56,396 bases of DNA from an uncultured archaeon (GTDB taxonomy: Archaea; Thermoproteota; EX4484-205; JAAOZP01): the NCBI GenBank assembly GCA_938045545.1, contig CALIBN010000028.1, forward strand, positions 1 through 56,396. The letters run 5' to 3'. The notes under the pieces were generated by a model. That model was not told the origin of the DNA. It saw only the letters and a program-made list of their open reading frames with translations, and did not search any database. Positions 1 through 8,749 of this stretch are shown here, one piece after another. How positions within the stretch are numbered: the stretch's first letter is position 1; every line of letters begins with the position of its first letter. The position numbers were made by a program, and so were the translations under genes.

Positions 1-1
1 C

Positions 2-1248
2 GTCGCCGAGGGCTGGGGTGAAACGCCCCTGAGCGTGCAGTGGGCTTGGCCGAGCAGAATCTCCTACGAGGAGCGCCACGAGACGCTTAAGCAGTTTTGC
101 ATAATGCTGACAGAGGCCTGGGCCTCCTTCAGGGAATGGGGACATCCCCTGGAGATCGGCCATCTCTTCCAAGAGGGAGTCCTGCCAAAGCTATGGAGGA
201 AGATGAATGCTAAACGTGCTGATAGTGAACCGATGCCCTGGCTGCACTGGTCTGCTGCTCAGCCTTCGACATAGCCCTCCACGTTGCCTACGGCATGCTC
301 CACCGTAAGCCGATATACGAGCTCTATGGCCCACCCTTCATGAATTACGACCTTAGCCATTACCTGAAGCCGGCCGAGGACACAGCTGTTTCCTTCGAAG
401 GCCGGTACCCACGGGATTATCTGGTCTTCCCGCGACCCGACAAGCTCCCGGCTTGGCATCTGGTCGGCGGGTTAGACCCTCTCGCCCCCGCTGACCTCAG
501 GGGAGACGAGCCGAGTGACGGCTACCCTGTACTTCTTGAAGACTGGATCGACCGCGATGGATTGAAATGCCTCAAGGTGAAGCTGCGCGGCGATGATGCA
601 GCTTGGGACTACTCCCGACTCATGCGGGTGGGCGAGATTGCCCTACGGAAGGATGTTTACTGGCTCACCGCCGATTTCAACTGCACCGTTACCGATCCTG
701 CCTACGTGAACGATATCTTGGATCGCTTGCACGACGAGCATCCACGTATTTATGGAATGATCCTCTATGTGGAACAGCCTTTTCCATATGATCTCGAACG
801 GAACCAGATCGACGTGCATAGCGTCTCAGCACGTAAACCACTTTTCATGGATGAGAGCGCTCACGATTGGCGACTGATCCGTCTAGGTCGTAAGCTCGGC
901 TGGTCGGGAGTTGCACTGAAGACCTGTAAAACCCAGACCGGTGCGCTGCTAAGCCTTTGCTGGGCCAAGGCCCATGGCATGGCTCTGATGGTGCAAGATT
1001 TAACGAATCCCATGCTAGCCCAGATCCCTCATGTACTCCTAGCTGCACATGCCGGCACAATCATGGGTGTGGAGACCAATAGCATGCAGTTCTACCCCGA
1101 CGCCTCGCTACCAGAGGAAGCAGTACATCCCGGTCTTTAACGGCGTCGCAATGGGCAGGTTGACCTCTCGACCCTTAGGGGCCCTGGCTTCGGATACCGC
1201 CTAGACGAGATGCGTCGTGAATTACCCCCACCGACTGTGGTCCTCTAA
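2..1248 (+). pseudogene. Broken enolase-superfamily (mandelate racemase/muconate-lactonizing type) gene, 5' end outside window
   Basis: The translation carries the barrel residues of the enolase superfamily: KVKLRG (KxK), LTADFN, EQPFPYD and FMDES as the three metal-ligand strands, then ALKTCKTQ as the far-side lysine strand. The reading frame is interrupted twice. It runs in frame from position 2 to PMPWL (about 244), then jumps frame (as if two bases were lost) to continue ALVCCSAFDIALH. A TAA at 1138-1140 interrupts the C-terminus, and the same frame continues RRRNGQVDLSTLRGPGFGYRL to a stop at 1246-1248. A sampled line here is about 57% G+C against about 48% in the next gene. From memory the closest look-alikes are bacterial (planctomycete-type) acid-sugar dehydratases or epimerases. 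I infer an imported gene now decayed; the substrate is unknown. Confidence 0.8.
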
Positions 1249-1414
1249 TACAGGCGACGAGAATGATTATCGTCATTAAGCCGTTATTGAGTAGAAAAGT
1301 CGGTGGAAGCAGCCAACCCGATCTTGCGTGATATCCCCCTTCACAAGTTATTCTTGCTCATAAAGCTTGTCAAAAAGAAAACAGAGCCAAATTCTTTGAT
1401 TCGATTGTTAACCT

Positions 1415-1648
1415 CTACGACTTCAATCTGCGCTTTTGCTTTATCCATTTCCCGATTGCCTCTGACATTGCTTTTAAGTTTGAATTTGGGCATGTCGGAG
1501 AAATTGCACAACCAAGGGTTATAATATCTACTCCGGCTTCAAGGTTTTCGATCACTTGTCTCTCTATGACCTCTGGCTTTGCTGTCAGCAAGTCGGTTGT
1601 GTTAACGTTCCCCATGATCCTGAACTTTCCTTTGGATAGCTCCCTCAT
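1415..1648 (-). pseudogene. C-terminal remnant of a UroD/MtaA-like methyltransferase
   Basis: The 77 residues match only the last strands of the uroporphyrinogen-decarboxylase superfamily, in the branch of methylcobamide:coenzyme M methyltransferases: GNVNTTDLLTAKPEVIERQV, then EAGVDIITLGCAISP with the cysteine typical of the zinc site, then NLKAMSEA. A stop codon lies immediately upstream of the first Met, and family members are about 340 residues long, so roughly three quarters of the gene is missing. The window holds three further members of this superfamily (11136-12201, 28061-29200, 29190-30257), so this is probably a relic of a local paralogue family rather than a functional short protein. 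Confidence 0.7.
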
Positions 1649-1675
1649 ACCTTAGGCTTAATCGCCCAGTCGAAG

Positions 1676-1897
1676 TTAAAGCAGGCAAGCCCTATCTCGC
1701 TGAGTAAATGCAACCTCGGGGTGATATCCCCGCATGATCGTCAGGCCTTTAATACTCCTTATCATCCTCCTATACCTTTGAATTCTTCTAACATCTCTCT
1801 TCAGTTGGTCTGCGCTTTCCAGCAACTTTTTGTCCATTTCCTTCAAAGTGCTTCCAACTCTCTCATTGAAATAGGTACTAGCATGCTCAGAAATCAA
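1676..1897 (-). CDS. Small charged helical protein, unknown
   Basis: This 73-residue frame starts at TTG (no upstream ATG is available). It is rich in Lys, Arg and Glu with regularly spaced hydrophobic residues (from VGSTLKEMDKKLLESADQL through RRMIRSIKGL), as expected of a helical or coiled-coil protein. I recognise no family. A TATA-like CTTAAATAT at 1928-1936 lies 31-39 bases upstream and could serve this gene as well as the divergent one at 1961. It sits just upstream of a UroD-family remnant on the same strand, so it may itself be debris of a lost locus. Being real is only moderately likely. Confidence 0.3.
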   Translation of the reverse strand: MISEHASTYFNERVGSTLKEMDKKLLESADQLKRDVRRIQRYRRMIRSIKGLTIMRGYHPEVAFTQRDRACLL

Positions 1898-1927
1898 TTT
1901 TAGTGTTTGACCAATGATTAGTCAATT

Positions 1928-1936
1928 CTTAAATAT
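1928..1936. promoter_or_regulatory. TATA-type box, possibly shared by divergent genes
   Basis: CTTAAATAT lies 25-33 bases before the ATG at 1961, the spacing seen for leaderless genes throughout this window. Its reverse complement ATATTTAAG lies 31-39 bases before the TTG at 1897 on the other strand. Confidence 0.5.
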
Positions 1937-1960
1937 CTGTTTGAGGGTTTATAGAAAGCC

Positions 1961-2983
1961 ATGTCCCTCAGAGTGGCAGTCTATGGGTTGGGTCAAATAG
2001 GGATGCTTATAGCCAGAAAAGTTTTCGAAAGGGAAGGCCTTGAACTCGTGGCTGCTTTAGAGGTAGATCCTTCTAAAATAGGCAGGGATGTCGGCGAAGT
2101 GGCTAATATGGGGGAGAGGACTGGCGTAATCGTTTCAGGAGAGTCTGAGGCAACCGAAATTCTGAGGGGAAGCGGAGCCGACGTTGTCCTTCACGCAACC
2201 TCCTCCTTCCTGGATAAAATATATCCGCAGATCGTTAAATGCGTTGAAGCAGGGATTGATTTAATCTCGACTTCAGAAACATTGGCAAACCCTTGGTATC
2301 GCTACCCTCAGCTCGCCTCGAAGATAGACAGGATGGCCAAGGAAAACAATGTTTCAATCATAGGTGCTGGTATAAATCCCGGGTTTGTTTTCGACGCTCT
2401 GCCTATACTAATGACATTAGTCTGCACAAGAATAGACTATTTAAGGGTCACAAGGTCTTTAGACACCGGGAAAAGAAGGCTTTCTTTCCAGAAGAAATAC
2501 GGACTCGCCTTGAGCGTTGACGAGTTTAAGCGTAAAATGGACAGCGGCGAGATAACGGCACACGTAGGATACGGGGAATCCGTCGACCTCATCGCAACTG
2601 CACTGGGGGTAAAGCTGACTAGAATAGCCGAGAGACAGGAACCGATAGTCGCGGAGAAACCGTTGAAAACGCAATACTTTGAAATAATGCCTGGAAGGGT
2701 CTCCGGGGTACACGGCTATGGAATCGGCTATGCAGGAGGAAAAGAGTTAATCAGGGTCGAGCTGCTAGCTGAAGCCGGTAGAGAGGAGTTTGAAGAAGTA
2801 ATCATCGAAGGAGAACCGCCAGTGAAGTGGAGGAGCACCGGTATTTCCGGCGACACTGCTACTGCTGCAGTAATAATTAACCTTATTCCGAAGGTTTTAG
2901 AGGCCAGACCAGGCTTGCTGAGAATAACGGATATCCCCTTGCCATCTGCCTTCTTAACTTTAAAAAACAGATTAAACGGTTGA
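1961..2983 (+). CDS. NAD(P)-dependent 2,4-diaminopentanoate dehydrogenase-like / DapB-fold oxidoreductase
   Basis: The 340-residue protein opens with a Rossmann fingerprint (VAVYGLGQIG, residues 5-14) followed by the dihydrodipicolinate-reductase-type N-domain. Around residue 135 it has IGAGINPGFVFDALPILMT, characteristic of the branch that includes 2,4-diaminopentanoate dehydrogenase of clostridial ornithine fermentation. Those enzymes oxidatively deaminate a diamino acid in the cytosol. The substrate here is not proven; other DapB-like amine or keto-acid reductases are possible. The ATG follows a TATA box by the usual leaderless spacing. The next gene, a class III aminotransferase, begins within 10 bases of its stop, so the two are surely co-transcribed and probably act on the same amino compound. 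Confidence 0.65.
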   Translation: MSLRVAVYGLGQIGMLIARKVFEREGLELVAALEVDPSKIGRDVGEVANMGERTGVIVSGESEATEILRGSGADVVLHATSSFLDKIYPQIVKCVEAGIDLISTSETLANPWYRYPQLASKIDRMAKENNVSIIGAGINPGFVFDALPILMTLVCTRIDYLRVTRSLDTGKRRLSFQKKYGLALSVDEFKRKMDSGEITAHVGYGESVDLIATALGVKLTRIAERQEPIVAEKPLKTQYFEIMPGRVSGVHGYGIGYAGGKELIRVELLAEAGREEFEEVIIEGEPPVKWRSTGISGDTATAAVIINLIPKVLEARPGLLRITDIPLPSAFLTLKNRLNG

Positions 2984-2991
2984 ATTTGAAG

Positions 2992-4290
2992 ATGAGCTAC
3001 TGGGAGAGAACGAGAAAATCCAGAGAACTCTTTGAAAAGGCGAAGAAACATATTCCCGGCGGGTCTTCCTACTCAATAAGGTATTTTGAGCCGTATCCTT
3101 TCTACGTCAGCCGGGCTGAAGGCAGCAGGATCTGGGATGTCGACGGTAATGAATACATCGACTTCTGGATGGTTCATTTCGCAGCCATACTTGGACACGG
3201 CTATAAACCGGTAATCGAAGCCGTGAGAGAACAGCTCGAATACGGCGCGCACTTCGGATGGTGCAACGAATGGGAGGCGAAGTGGGCGGAGGCAGTGTGC
3301 AGATGGTTCGAAATGGATATGGTTAAGCCGGCTAACAGCGGGACTGAGGCTAACATGTATGCGGTTAGGCTTGCGAGAGCCTACACTGGAAGAAGGAAAA
3401 TCGGGAAGATGGAAGGGGGATGGCATGGAGGATACGATGGATTACACAGGGCGGTTAACTACCCTTATGATAAACCGTCCTCACTAGGCTTAACCTGCGT
3501 TGAAAACATTGTTCCACTGCCATTCAACGATCTTGAGACGACGATAAGAATAGCGGAGAGGGAGGAGCTGGCGGGCATAATCTTGGAACCAGTTCTCGGA
3601 TCAGCAGGAGTTATACCTGCGAGCGAAGAATACTTGAAGGGCATTAGAGAGTTCTGCAGCAGAAGAAACATAGTATTAATATTCGACGAGGTTATCACCG
3701 GATTTAGGCATCCTGGAGGAATGCAGAAGTATTTTAAAGTCAAGCCGGACATTATAACCCTTGGTAAAACTGGTGGGGGACAGTATTTCGCTGGGGCAGG
3801 AGGAATATGTGGAGTAGCTGAGATAATGAGTCTACTCGACCAGATTGAGAGGCCTGAGTTTTGGAACCGGTCATTCCACGGAGGAACATATGTCGGCAAC
3901 GCTTTAACGATGCGCGCCGGGTACGTTACAATAAACGTGCTCGACAAGAAGCGTGAAGAGATATATTCCTACATTAATTCTCTCGGAGAATATGGTAGAA
4001 GAAGGATTATGGAGGTTCTTAAAGATAGCAGGTTTGAAGCCCATGTCACGGGATTACTATCCATGATCGGATTACATTTTACAGAGGAAAAGCCGGTGAA
4101 CGGGTTGACAGCGGAAAAAACTAAGAATAGAGAGTTGAGTAGAAAACTATTCAACCATATGCTGCAGAGGGGGATAGCGTATCAAAGACCTGAGACCCCG
4201 CACTTCGCCGTCTCCACGGCTCACACAATGGATGAGGTGGAAAGACTCGCACAAGAGTTGGAGACATTTATTAACACACGGGGGAAATAG
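2992..4290 (+). CDS. Class III PLP aminotransferase, glutamate-1-semialdehyde aminomutase-like
   Basis: About 432 residues, the usual length of the HemL family. Visible motifs include the N-terminal HIPGGSSYSIR, substrate and phosphate loop NSGTEANMYA (115-124), the PLP-binding aspartate in IFDEVITGFR (D232), and the Schiff-base lysine in ITLGKTGGG (K259). The enzyme moves or transfers an amino group using PLP in the cytosol. No other heme gene lies near and the partner gene is a diaminopentanoate-dehydrogenase-like enzyme, so I infer a catabolic aminotransferase or aminomutase rather than HemL itself. ATG 2992 is preferred; an in-frame TTG at 2980 overlaps the previous stop and is the alternative. 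Confidence 0.8.
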   Translation: MSYWERTRKSRELFEKAKKHIPGGSSYSIRYFEPYPFYVSRAEGSRIWDVDGNEYIDFWMVHFAAILGHGYKPVIEAVREQLEYGAHFGWCNEWEAKWAEAVCRWFEMDMVKPANSGTEANMYAVRLARAYTGRRKIGKMEGGWHGGYDGLHRAVNYPYDKPSSLGLTCVENIVPLPFNDLETTIRIAEREELAGIILEPVLGSAGVIPASEEYLKGIREFCSRRNIVLIFDEVITGFRHPGGMQKYFKVKPDIITLGKTGGGQYFAGAGGICGVAEIMSLLDQIERPEFWNRSFHGGTYVGNALTMRAGYVTINVLDKKREEIYSYINSLGEYGRRRIMEVLKDSRFEAHVTGLLSMIGLHFTEEKPVNGLTAEKTKNRELSRKLFNHMLQRGIAYQRPETPHFAVSTAHTMDEVERLAQELETFINTRGK

Positions 4291-4358
4291 ATTTCAATAG
4301 TTGGAGAGACATGTCTCAACAATATTCTTAGCGTGAGAACGTATAGCAAGCATTGAAA

Positions 4359-5171
4359 TCAAGGATTCTCTGAACTGTTTACGCAAGCATCTATAAAGTC
4401 TTTGGAGGTTGTCGACCAAGCATACTTAGTCTCTATCTCTTGAATAAATATTCTTGTCGCCAGGAGCCGTTCAATAGTATCGTGGGCTTCAATTGCCGCG
4501 GTGCAATCCCTTAAAAGCATAATGTTGTATCCCATTTCACTCATAGCCCTGACCCCGTAATCCCTATGTTGCAGACACATGTTGGTGGCGAAACCCGCGT
4601 AGAAAAGATGAAGTTTCCTCAGTTTCTTAAGTATTCTGTGCAATTGTCTTCCAGACCTTACGACATAGTCATCCGGCTGAGGCGTAAGAGGCTCCGCTAT
4701 CGTCAGTTTCTCCCTGTATACTTGCTCCCAGGTTTCACGGGGAGGTGAAAAACCCCTATTGAAAATGGAGAAAATCCCAACCCTTTCGGTGAACTCTCTG
4801 GGAGGCCATTCGGGGTCTACGGAGGCGTATGTCGGGAAGTGTTCCTCATCCCCTCTTTCGAAGCACCAGGATGATTGAGGGTATTTTTCAGCAACGTTCG
4901 ACGATGGAGCATGTATCACTGTTACGCCGGTTCTCCTAGCGGCATCCACTACGGGAACGATCTTTTCCTCAATTATTTTTCGCGATCTCGAAAGGTAGCT
5001 TTCACAGTAATGGATGTTCCAACAATCCACCAGGATTAGAGCGCTTTCAACAACAGGTATTTCAAGAAGTTCCTCAACGTAATGAAAGTCTTTCTCCAGG
5101 CACCCGTACGGCTTCTCCTCAAGGTAAAGCCTATAATACCTAGCTGGGATTTTTAACACGGGTTTTTGCAT
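4359..5171 (-). CDS. Isochorismatase-family hydrolase with lysine of the triad replaced
   Basis: A 270-residue isochorismatase-fold protein. The nucleophilic cysteine sits in the typical loop GFATNMCLQ (C199) and the catalytic aspartate in LILVDCWN (D49). The position that normally holds the triad lysine reads DDYVVRSGR, giving arginine (R172). The family cleaves amides, ureides or vinyl ethers; I cannot name the substrate. The frame is open upstream to 5312, but that would run into the divergent gene at 5297. TTTAAA at 5193-5198 on this strand lies 22-27 bases before the Met codon at 5171, so I place the start there; Met codons at 5213 and 5210 are alternatives. It is divergent from a second isochorismatase-like gene. 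Confidence 0.7.
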   Translation of the reverse strand: MQKPVLKIPARYYRLYLEEKPYGCLEKDFHYVEELLEIPVVESALILVDCWNIHYCESYLSRSRKIIEEKIVPVVDAARRTGVTVIHAPSSNVAEKYPQSSWCFERGDEEHFPTYASVDPEWPPREFTERVGIFSIFNRGFSPPRETWEQVYREKLTIAEPLTPQPDDYVVRSGRQLHRILKKLRKLHLFYAGFATNMCLQHRDYGVRAMSEMGYNIMLLRDCTAAIEAHDTIERLLATRIFIQEIETKYAWSTTSKDFIDACVNSSENP

Positions 5172-5192
5172 AGGGATGTCTTGAAAAGCGAG

Positions 5193-5198
5193 TTTAAA
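5193..5198 (-). promoter_or_regulatory. TATA-type box setting the start of the 4359-5171 gene
   Basis: TTTAAA on the minus strand lies 22-27 bases before the proposed ATG at 5171. It argues against the longer reading frame that would overlap the divergent gene. Confidence 0.4.
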
Positions 5199-5296
5199 TC
5201 CTTTTCGCATCATTAAAAGCACGTATCCTTCAAACCGTTTAATGAAGGCTTTAGAAGAACGAGAAAAACTTAAAACCGTAAATGTTCGGTATAAAT

Positions 5297-5860
5297 ATGA
5301 AGATGAATTCAAAACTGATCAGCAGGGATGGCTCGGCATTGCTGATCGTCGACGTGCAGGAGAAGCTTTTTCCCCTAATGAATAGAAGGGAAGACATGCT
5401 AAGAAACATTTTGAAACTAATAAGGTTTTGCAAAAAATGCGGAATACCCATCATAGTGACCGAGCAGTACCCTAAGGGGCTCGGAAGAACGGTGCAAGAA
5501 ATAAGGAGCGAACTTGGGGACATTAAGCCTATTGAGAAGACGAGTTTCAGCTGTTTCGGCTCTCAAGAATTCAGGAACACCGTGAGAAGGATGAGGGTAA
5601 AAACTCTAATAATTACAGGCATAGAGGCACACGTCTGCATAATGCAGACGGCTCTTGAAACCCCTAGGAAAATAAGAGCCTGCGTCGTGGCTGACGCGAT
5701 CGCCTCCCACTCGATTGAAAACACCAATCTTGCTTTGCAAAGGATGAGGGATTCCGGCATCATAATTTCTTCAACAGAAATGGTGATGTATGAATTGCTA
5801 AGGGATTCTAAAATAAGAATGTTTAAGGAAGTAAGGGATCTCTTAAAATACAAGTCGTAG
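5297..5860 (+). CDS. Isochorismatase/nicotinamidase-like cysteine hydrolase
   Basis: A 187-residue protein with the complete family triad: D19 in LLIVDVQEKL, K81 in PIEKTSFSCF and C114 in GIEAHVCIMQT. The short length and VDVQEKL motif resemble the YcaC/nicotinamidase-like branch, which hydrolyses small amides. The substrate is unknown. I chose the ATG at 5297 because ACTTAAAA at 5268-5275 lies 22-29 bases upstream; an ATG at 5282 is possible but too close to that box. It is divergent from the larger isochorismatase-fold gene that lacks the triad lysine, so the two may form a specialised set. Confidence 0.75.
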   Translation: MKMNSKLISRDGSALLIVDVQEKLFPLMNRREDMLRNILKLIRFCKKCGIPIIVTEQYPKGLGRTVQEIRSELGDIKPIEKTSFSCFGSQEFRNTVRRMRVKTLIITGIEAHVCIMQTALETPRKIRACVVADAIASHSIENTNLALQRMRDSGIIISSTEMVMYELLRDSKIRMFKEVRDLLKYKS

Positions 5861-5933
5861 TCTTTAGCATGCACTATCTTGATCGAACCGCAAACCGTTA
5901 ATCTTAACTAGAAGGATAAAGCTTCAATCAACT

Positions 5934-6674
5934 ATGCATGCAGATAAAGGGCTGATAGTGGATGCTAACACTGTCTTCGGAGCATATCCCAAGAGGAAAA
6001 CAGATGTATCGCTCAAAAACCTCCTGAGGACGATGGATCTTAACGGAATTGAAAAAGCCCTTACAGTCTCCCTAAAAGGAGCTTTCTATAGCTATGAGGA
6101 AGGAAATGAGGAAACCCTTAAAGCATGCAACGCGGACAAGAGGCTTATTCCCCTGGCTACAGTTGACCCCAGAAGGTTTTTAGGCGATGCTGGAGAGATT
6201 GAAAACCTTGTTAGACGCGGTTTTAAAGGCATCAGGCTTTTCAAGGATTTTCAAGGCTACCCGCTCGACTATTCTCCAGTAATCGAAATCGTTGAAAGCA
6301 TGGAAGGGTTGGGAGTACCTCTTCTTGTTCCCTGCAACGAATATGGGTGTATAACACTTCTGTCAAGGCTTACTGTGGAGAAGGATTATCCAGTAATAGT
6401 TCTCGGATGTACATATTCTTTTCTAAGCGAGTTCATAGTTTCAGCGAGGAGAAACAGGAACCTGTATGTTGAAACCCGTCTTCTAACCTCTTCCGACGCT
6501 ATTGAGATTCTTGTGGAAAAAATCGGGGCCAGCAGGCTCATATTCGGCTCCGGGATACCTCTCGAATACTTTCAGGCCTCCTACAGGATGGTTGAATCAG
6601 CCAAAATCCGGGAAGAAGACAGAGACTTGATTCTCGGCGGAAACATTCTCAGGATTATCAGGGAGGCTGGTTAA
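5934..6674 (+). CDS. Amidohydrolase-fold protein lacking all metal ligands (probable pseudoenzyme)
   Basis: A 246-residue TIM-barrel protein clearly paralogous to the next gene but without the metal site of the amidohydrolase-2 family. Where the partner has DVHAH this one has VDANTVFG; where the partner has LIHTY it has LVPCNEYG; GHMGG becomes GCTYSF; and FGSD becomes FGSG. The framework between these points (for example GFKGIRLFKDF, and GASRLIFGSG) is well conserved, so the gene is under constraint and not simply decaying. One base separates its stop from the next ATG, so the two should be translated together. I infer a structural or regulatory subunit of a heteromer with the active paralogue. 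Confidence 0.7.
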   Translation: MHADKGLIVDANTVFGAYPKRKTDVSLKNLLRTMDLNGIEKALTVSLKGAFYSYEEGNEETLKACNADKRLIPLATVDPRRFLGDAGEIENLVRRGFKGIRLFKDFQGYPLDYSPVIEIVESMEGLGVPLLVPCNEYGCITLLSRLTVEKDYPVIVLGCTYSFLSEFIVSARRNRNLYVETRLLTSSDAIEILVEKIGASRLIFGSGIPLEYFQASYRMVESAKIREEDRDLILGGNILRIIREAG

Positions 6675-6675
6675 C

Positions 6676-7428
6676 ATGCCTATTGTAGACGTGCATGCCC
6701 ACTACGGTGAATGGTTCTTCCCCATTTACAAGTCGGCGAAAAAGGATATAGAGGAGATGATGAACATCCACGGTATTGAAAAAGCCATCTTGTCCTCTAG
6801 CAAAGCAATAATGTACGACATGGTGGAGGGAAACATGGATTTAAGCAGGATCCTCGATTCAAACAAAGGCTTATATGGATACGTGTATGTTAATCCGAAT
6901 TATCCTGAGCTTTCTAAGGCCGAGGTTGAGAAGTATCTTGGCAACCCGCTTTTTAAAGGTGTTGGCGAAATACATCCAGACTACACAGGTGTTTCAGTAG
7001 ACACGGATGAAAGTTTCTCGGTAATAAGAGAGGCAGCCGAATATCAGAAGCCGTTTCTAATACATACTTACAGTTTGGAAAACGTGAGGGCACTTGTCGA
7101 ACTCGCTAAAAAGTTTCCTGACAACATATTCATAGCTGGACACATGGGCGGAACAGTCTGGTCTGGAACCGGGTTGAGCTGGAAGAAGGCGATAGACGCT
7201 GCTAAAGAGTATTCAAACATTTATTTAGAGATATGTATGACTCTTTTTGAAAAAGGGAAGCTTGAGGAAGCTGTTGACAAAGCAGGTGCCGACAAAATCA
7301 TGTTCGGCAGTGACCTAACATTGTTAAACCCTGCCCATATGATCGGCATGGTGCTAGGTGCAGAGATCTCGAGGAGCGATAGAGAAAAAATATTCTATTT
7401 AAATGCTAAAAGGGTTTTCAGGCTTTAG
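6676..7428 (+). CDS. Metal-dependent amidohydrolase (amidohydrolase-2 / ACMSD-like)
   Basis: A 250-residue single-domain TIM barrel with the full metal-ligand set: HxH in IVDVHAHYG (residues 3-11), histidine in FLIHTY, histidine in IAGHMGG and aspartate in MFGSDLTL. Such enzymes hydrolyse or decarboxylate small organic acids in the cytosol; the substrate is not evident. It directly follows a paralogue that has lost every one of these residues. Its last 11 bases overlap the convergent DegT-type aminotransferase gene. Confidence 0.75.
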   Translation: MPIVDVHAHYGEWFFPIYKSAKKDIEEMMNIHGIEKAILSSSKAIMYDMVEGNMDLSRILDSNKGLYGYVYVNPNYPELSKAEVEKYLGNPLFKGVGEIHPDYTGVSVDTDESFSVIREAAEYQKPFLIHTYSLENVRALVELAKKFPDNIFIAGHMGGTVWSGTGLSWKKAIDAAKEYSNIYLEICMTLFEKGKLEEAVDKAGADKIMFGSDLTLLNPAHMIGMVLGAEISRSDREKIFYLNAKRVFRL

Positions 7429-8662
7429 GATTCACCCTGTAATAGCCGGCCACCTTGCTTATTGCCCTGAATATGTCGTTAACATCCTCGTCAGTGTAAA
7501 ACTCGTTCACAGGTATTGTTATCAGTTCCCTAAGGACCTTCTCCGCATTTGGGCATTCTCCCTCCCTATACTGGATCCTCCTGTTGTAGCGCGGACAGTC
7601 AAATGGGCAATGCGAGGAGCCATACGTAGCCTGATCCTTAAGGATTCTGAACATGTAGAGTGGCCTCTTAATGTATCCTGTGGAAGCCGGTATCCCTTCT
7701 GCTGAAACAGCTTTAGCAAACTCCTCCGGAGTAGTCTTAATGATTCCAGTGTCGATTGTTAAAGGGTAAAGCCAGTATGAATGCTTTGCCCAGGGCAGGA
7801 TTTTCGGAGGATTCACTCCCTCAACCTCGCTTAAAAGCTTTGTTAAAGTATCTCCCACCCTTCTCCTCCTGGCAACAATTTCCCGCACCTTTCGCAACTG
7901 GGCTAGTGCCACGGCCCCCTGGAGTTCAGTCATCCTGTAATTCATAGCCAGGAAAAGATAACCCCTGTCACCTGCCTGACCCCTAGGCCAAGCCTTATCC
8001 GCGAATAAACGTGCCCTTTCAGCAAGCTCATCATTATCCGTAATAGTTATTCCACCGTCTCCACACGTCATCTGCTTTGACTGCTGGAGGCTGAAGCAGC
8101 CAAGATCACCCATTGTTCCCGCTAGCCTACCCTTATACTCTGCCAAATGGGCTTGAGAAGCATCTTCAATCAAATAGAGCCCGTGCTCCCTGCAGATTTT
8201 CACAAGCGGATCCATGTCGCAACATTGGCCGAAGAGATGTATAGCGATGACCGCAACAGTCCTGTCGGTTATTTTTCTCTCCACGTCTTCAGGATCCAAC
8301 CCGTAGGTTTCAGGGTCGATATCGGCGAAAACAGGTATACAGTTCTGCCAGAGAATTGGAACTATGCTCCCAATATCGCTTATAGGGCCGGTTATTATCT
8401 CTGAGCAGGGTTCAGGGTTAATCGCTCCTAAAGCAACGTGGATAGAGGCTGTTCCAGAGGTCGAGGCAACACCATGCTTGGCCCCGTAGAGCTTTGCAAA
8501 CTCCTTTTCGAATGTTGAAACCTTCGTCCCGCCCACCCTGTTTAGATTGCCGGACCAGATTACGTCAACAAGCTCCTTCATCTCCTCGCTTCCAATATCC
8601 CTCCTGCTTGGAAGCTCTTTCAACCTGGTTCTTGGACCACCGTTAATGGCTAATTCTTCCAT
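7418..8662 (-). CDS. DegT/DnrJ/EryC1/StrS sugar aminotransferase
   Basis: A 414-residue fold-type I PLP enzyme. Substrate loop STSGTASIHVAL (67-78), PLP-ring aspartate in IEDASQAH (D167) and Schiff-base lysine in SLQQSKQMTCGDGG (K196) are all present. Family members transaminate keto sugars or inososes, usually bound to a nucleotide, for cell-surface glycans or secondary metabolites. The N-terminal ELAINGGP is typical of the inosose/amino-sugar branch. The gene is convergent with the amidohydrolase (11-base overlap) and divergent from the heparinase-like gene. The exact keto-sugar substrate cannot be read from the sequence. Confidence 0.8.
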   Translation of the reverse strand: MEELAINGGPRTRLKELPSRRDIGSEEMKELVDVIWSGNLNRVGGTKVSTFEKEFAKLYGAKHGVASTSGTASIHVALGAINPEPCSEIITGPISDIGSIVPILWQNCIPVFADIDPETYGLDPEDVERKITDRTVAVIAIHLFGQCCDMDPLVKICREHGLYLIEDASQAHLAEYKGRLAGTMGDLGCFSLQQSKQMTCGDGGITITDNDELAERARLFADKAWPRGQAGDRGYLFLAMNYRMTELQGAVALAQLRKVREIVARRRRVGDTLTKLLSEVEGVNPPKILPWAKHSYWLYPLTIDTGIIKTTPEEFAKAVSAEGIPASTGYIKRPLYMFRILKDQATYGSSHCPFDCPRYNRRIQYREGECPNAEKVLRELITIPVNEFYTDEDVNDIFRAISKVAGYYRVNPKA

Positions 8663-8749
8663 CTAGGATAATTCCAATTCTCCTATTCTATTAAAGGTTT
8701 TCCAACCCGTAGGAATCTTTATTAACCGAGGTTCTTCAGGCTTCGAAGC

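Noticed and set aside
1138..1140. In-frame TAA in the enolase-like gene as possible stop-codon recoding
   Set aside because: Known archaeal recoding uses TAG (pyrrolysine) or TGA (selenocysteine). The same gene also has a frameshift, so simple decay explains it better.
7403..7705. 100-codon plus-strand frame inside the DegT aminotransferase gene
   Set aside because: It is antisense to a clearly conserved PLP enzyme and has no family features of its own.
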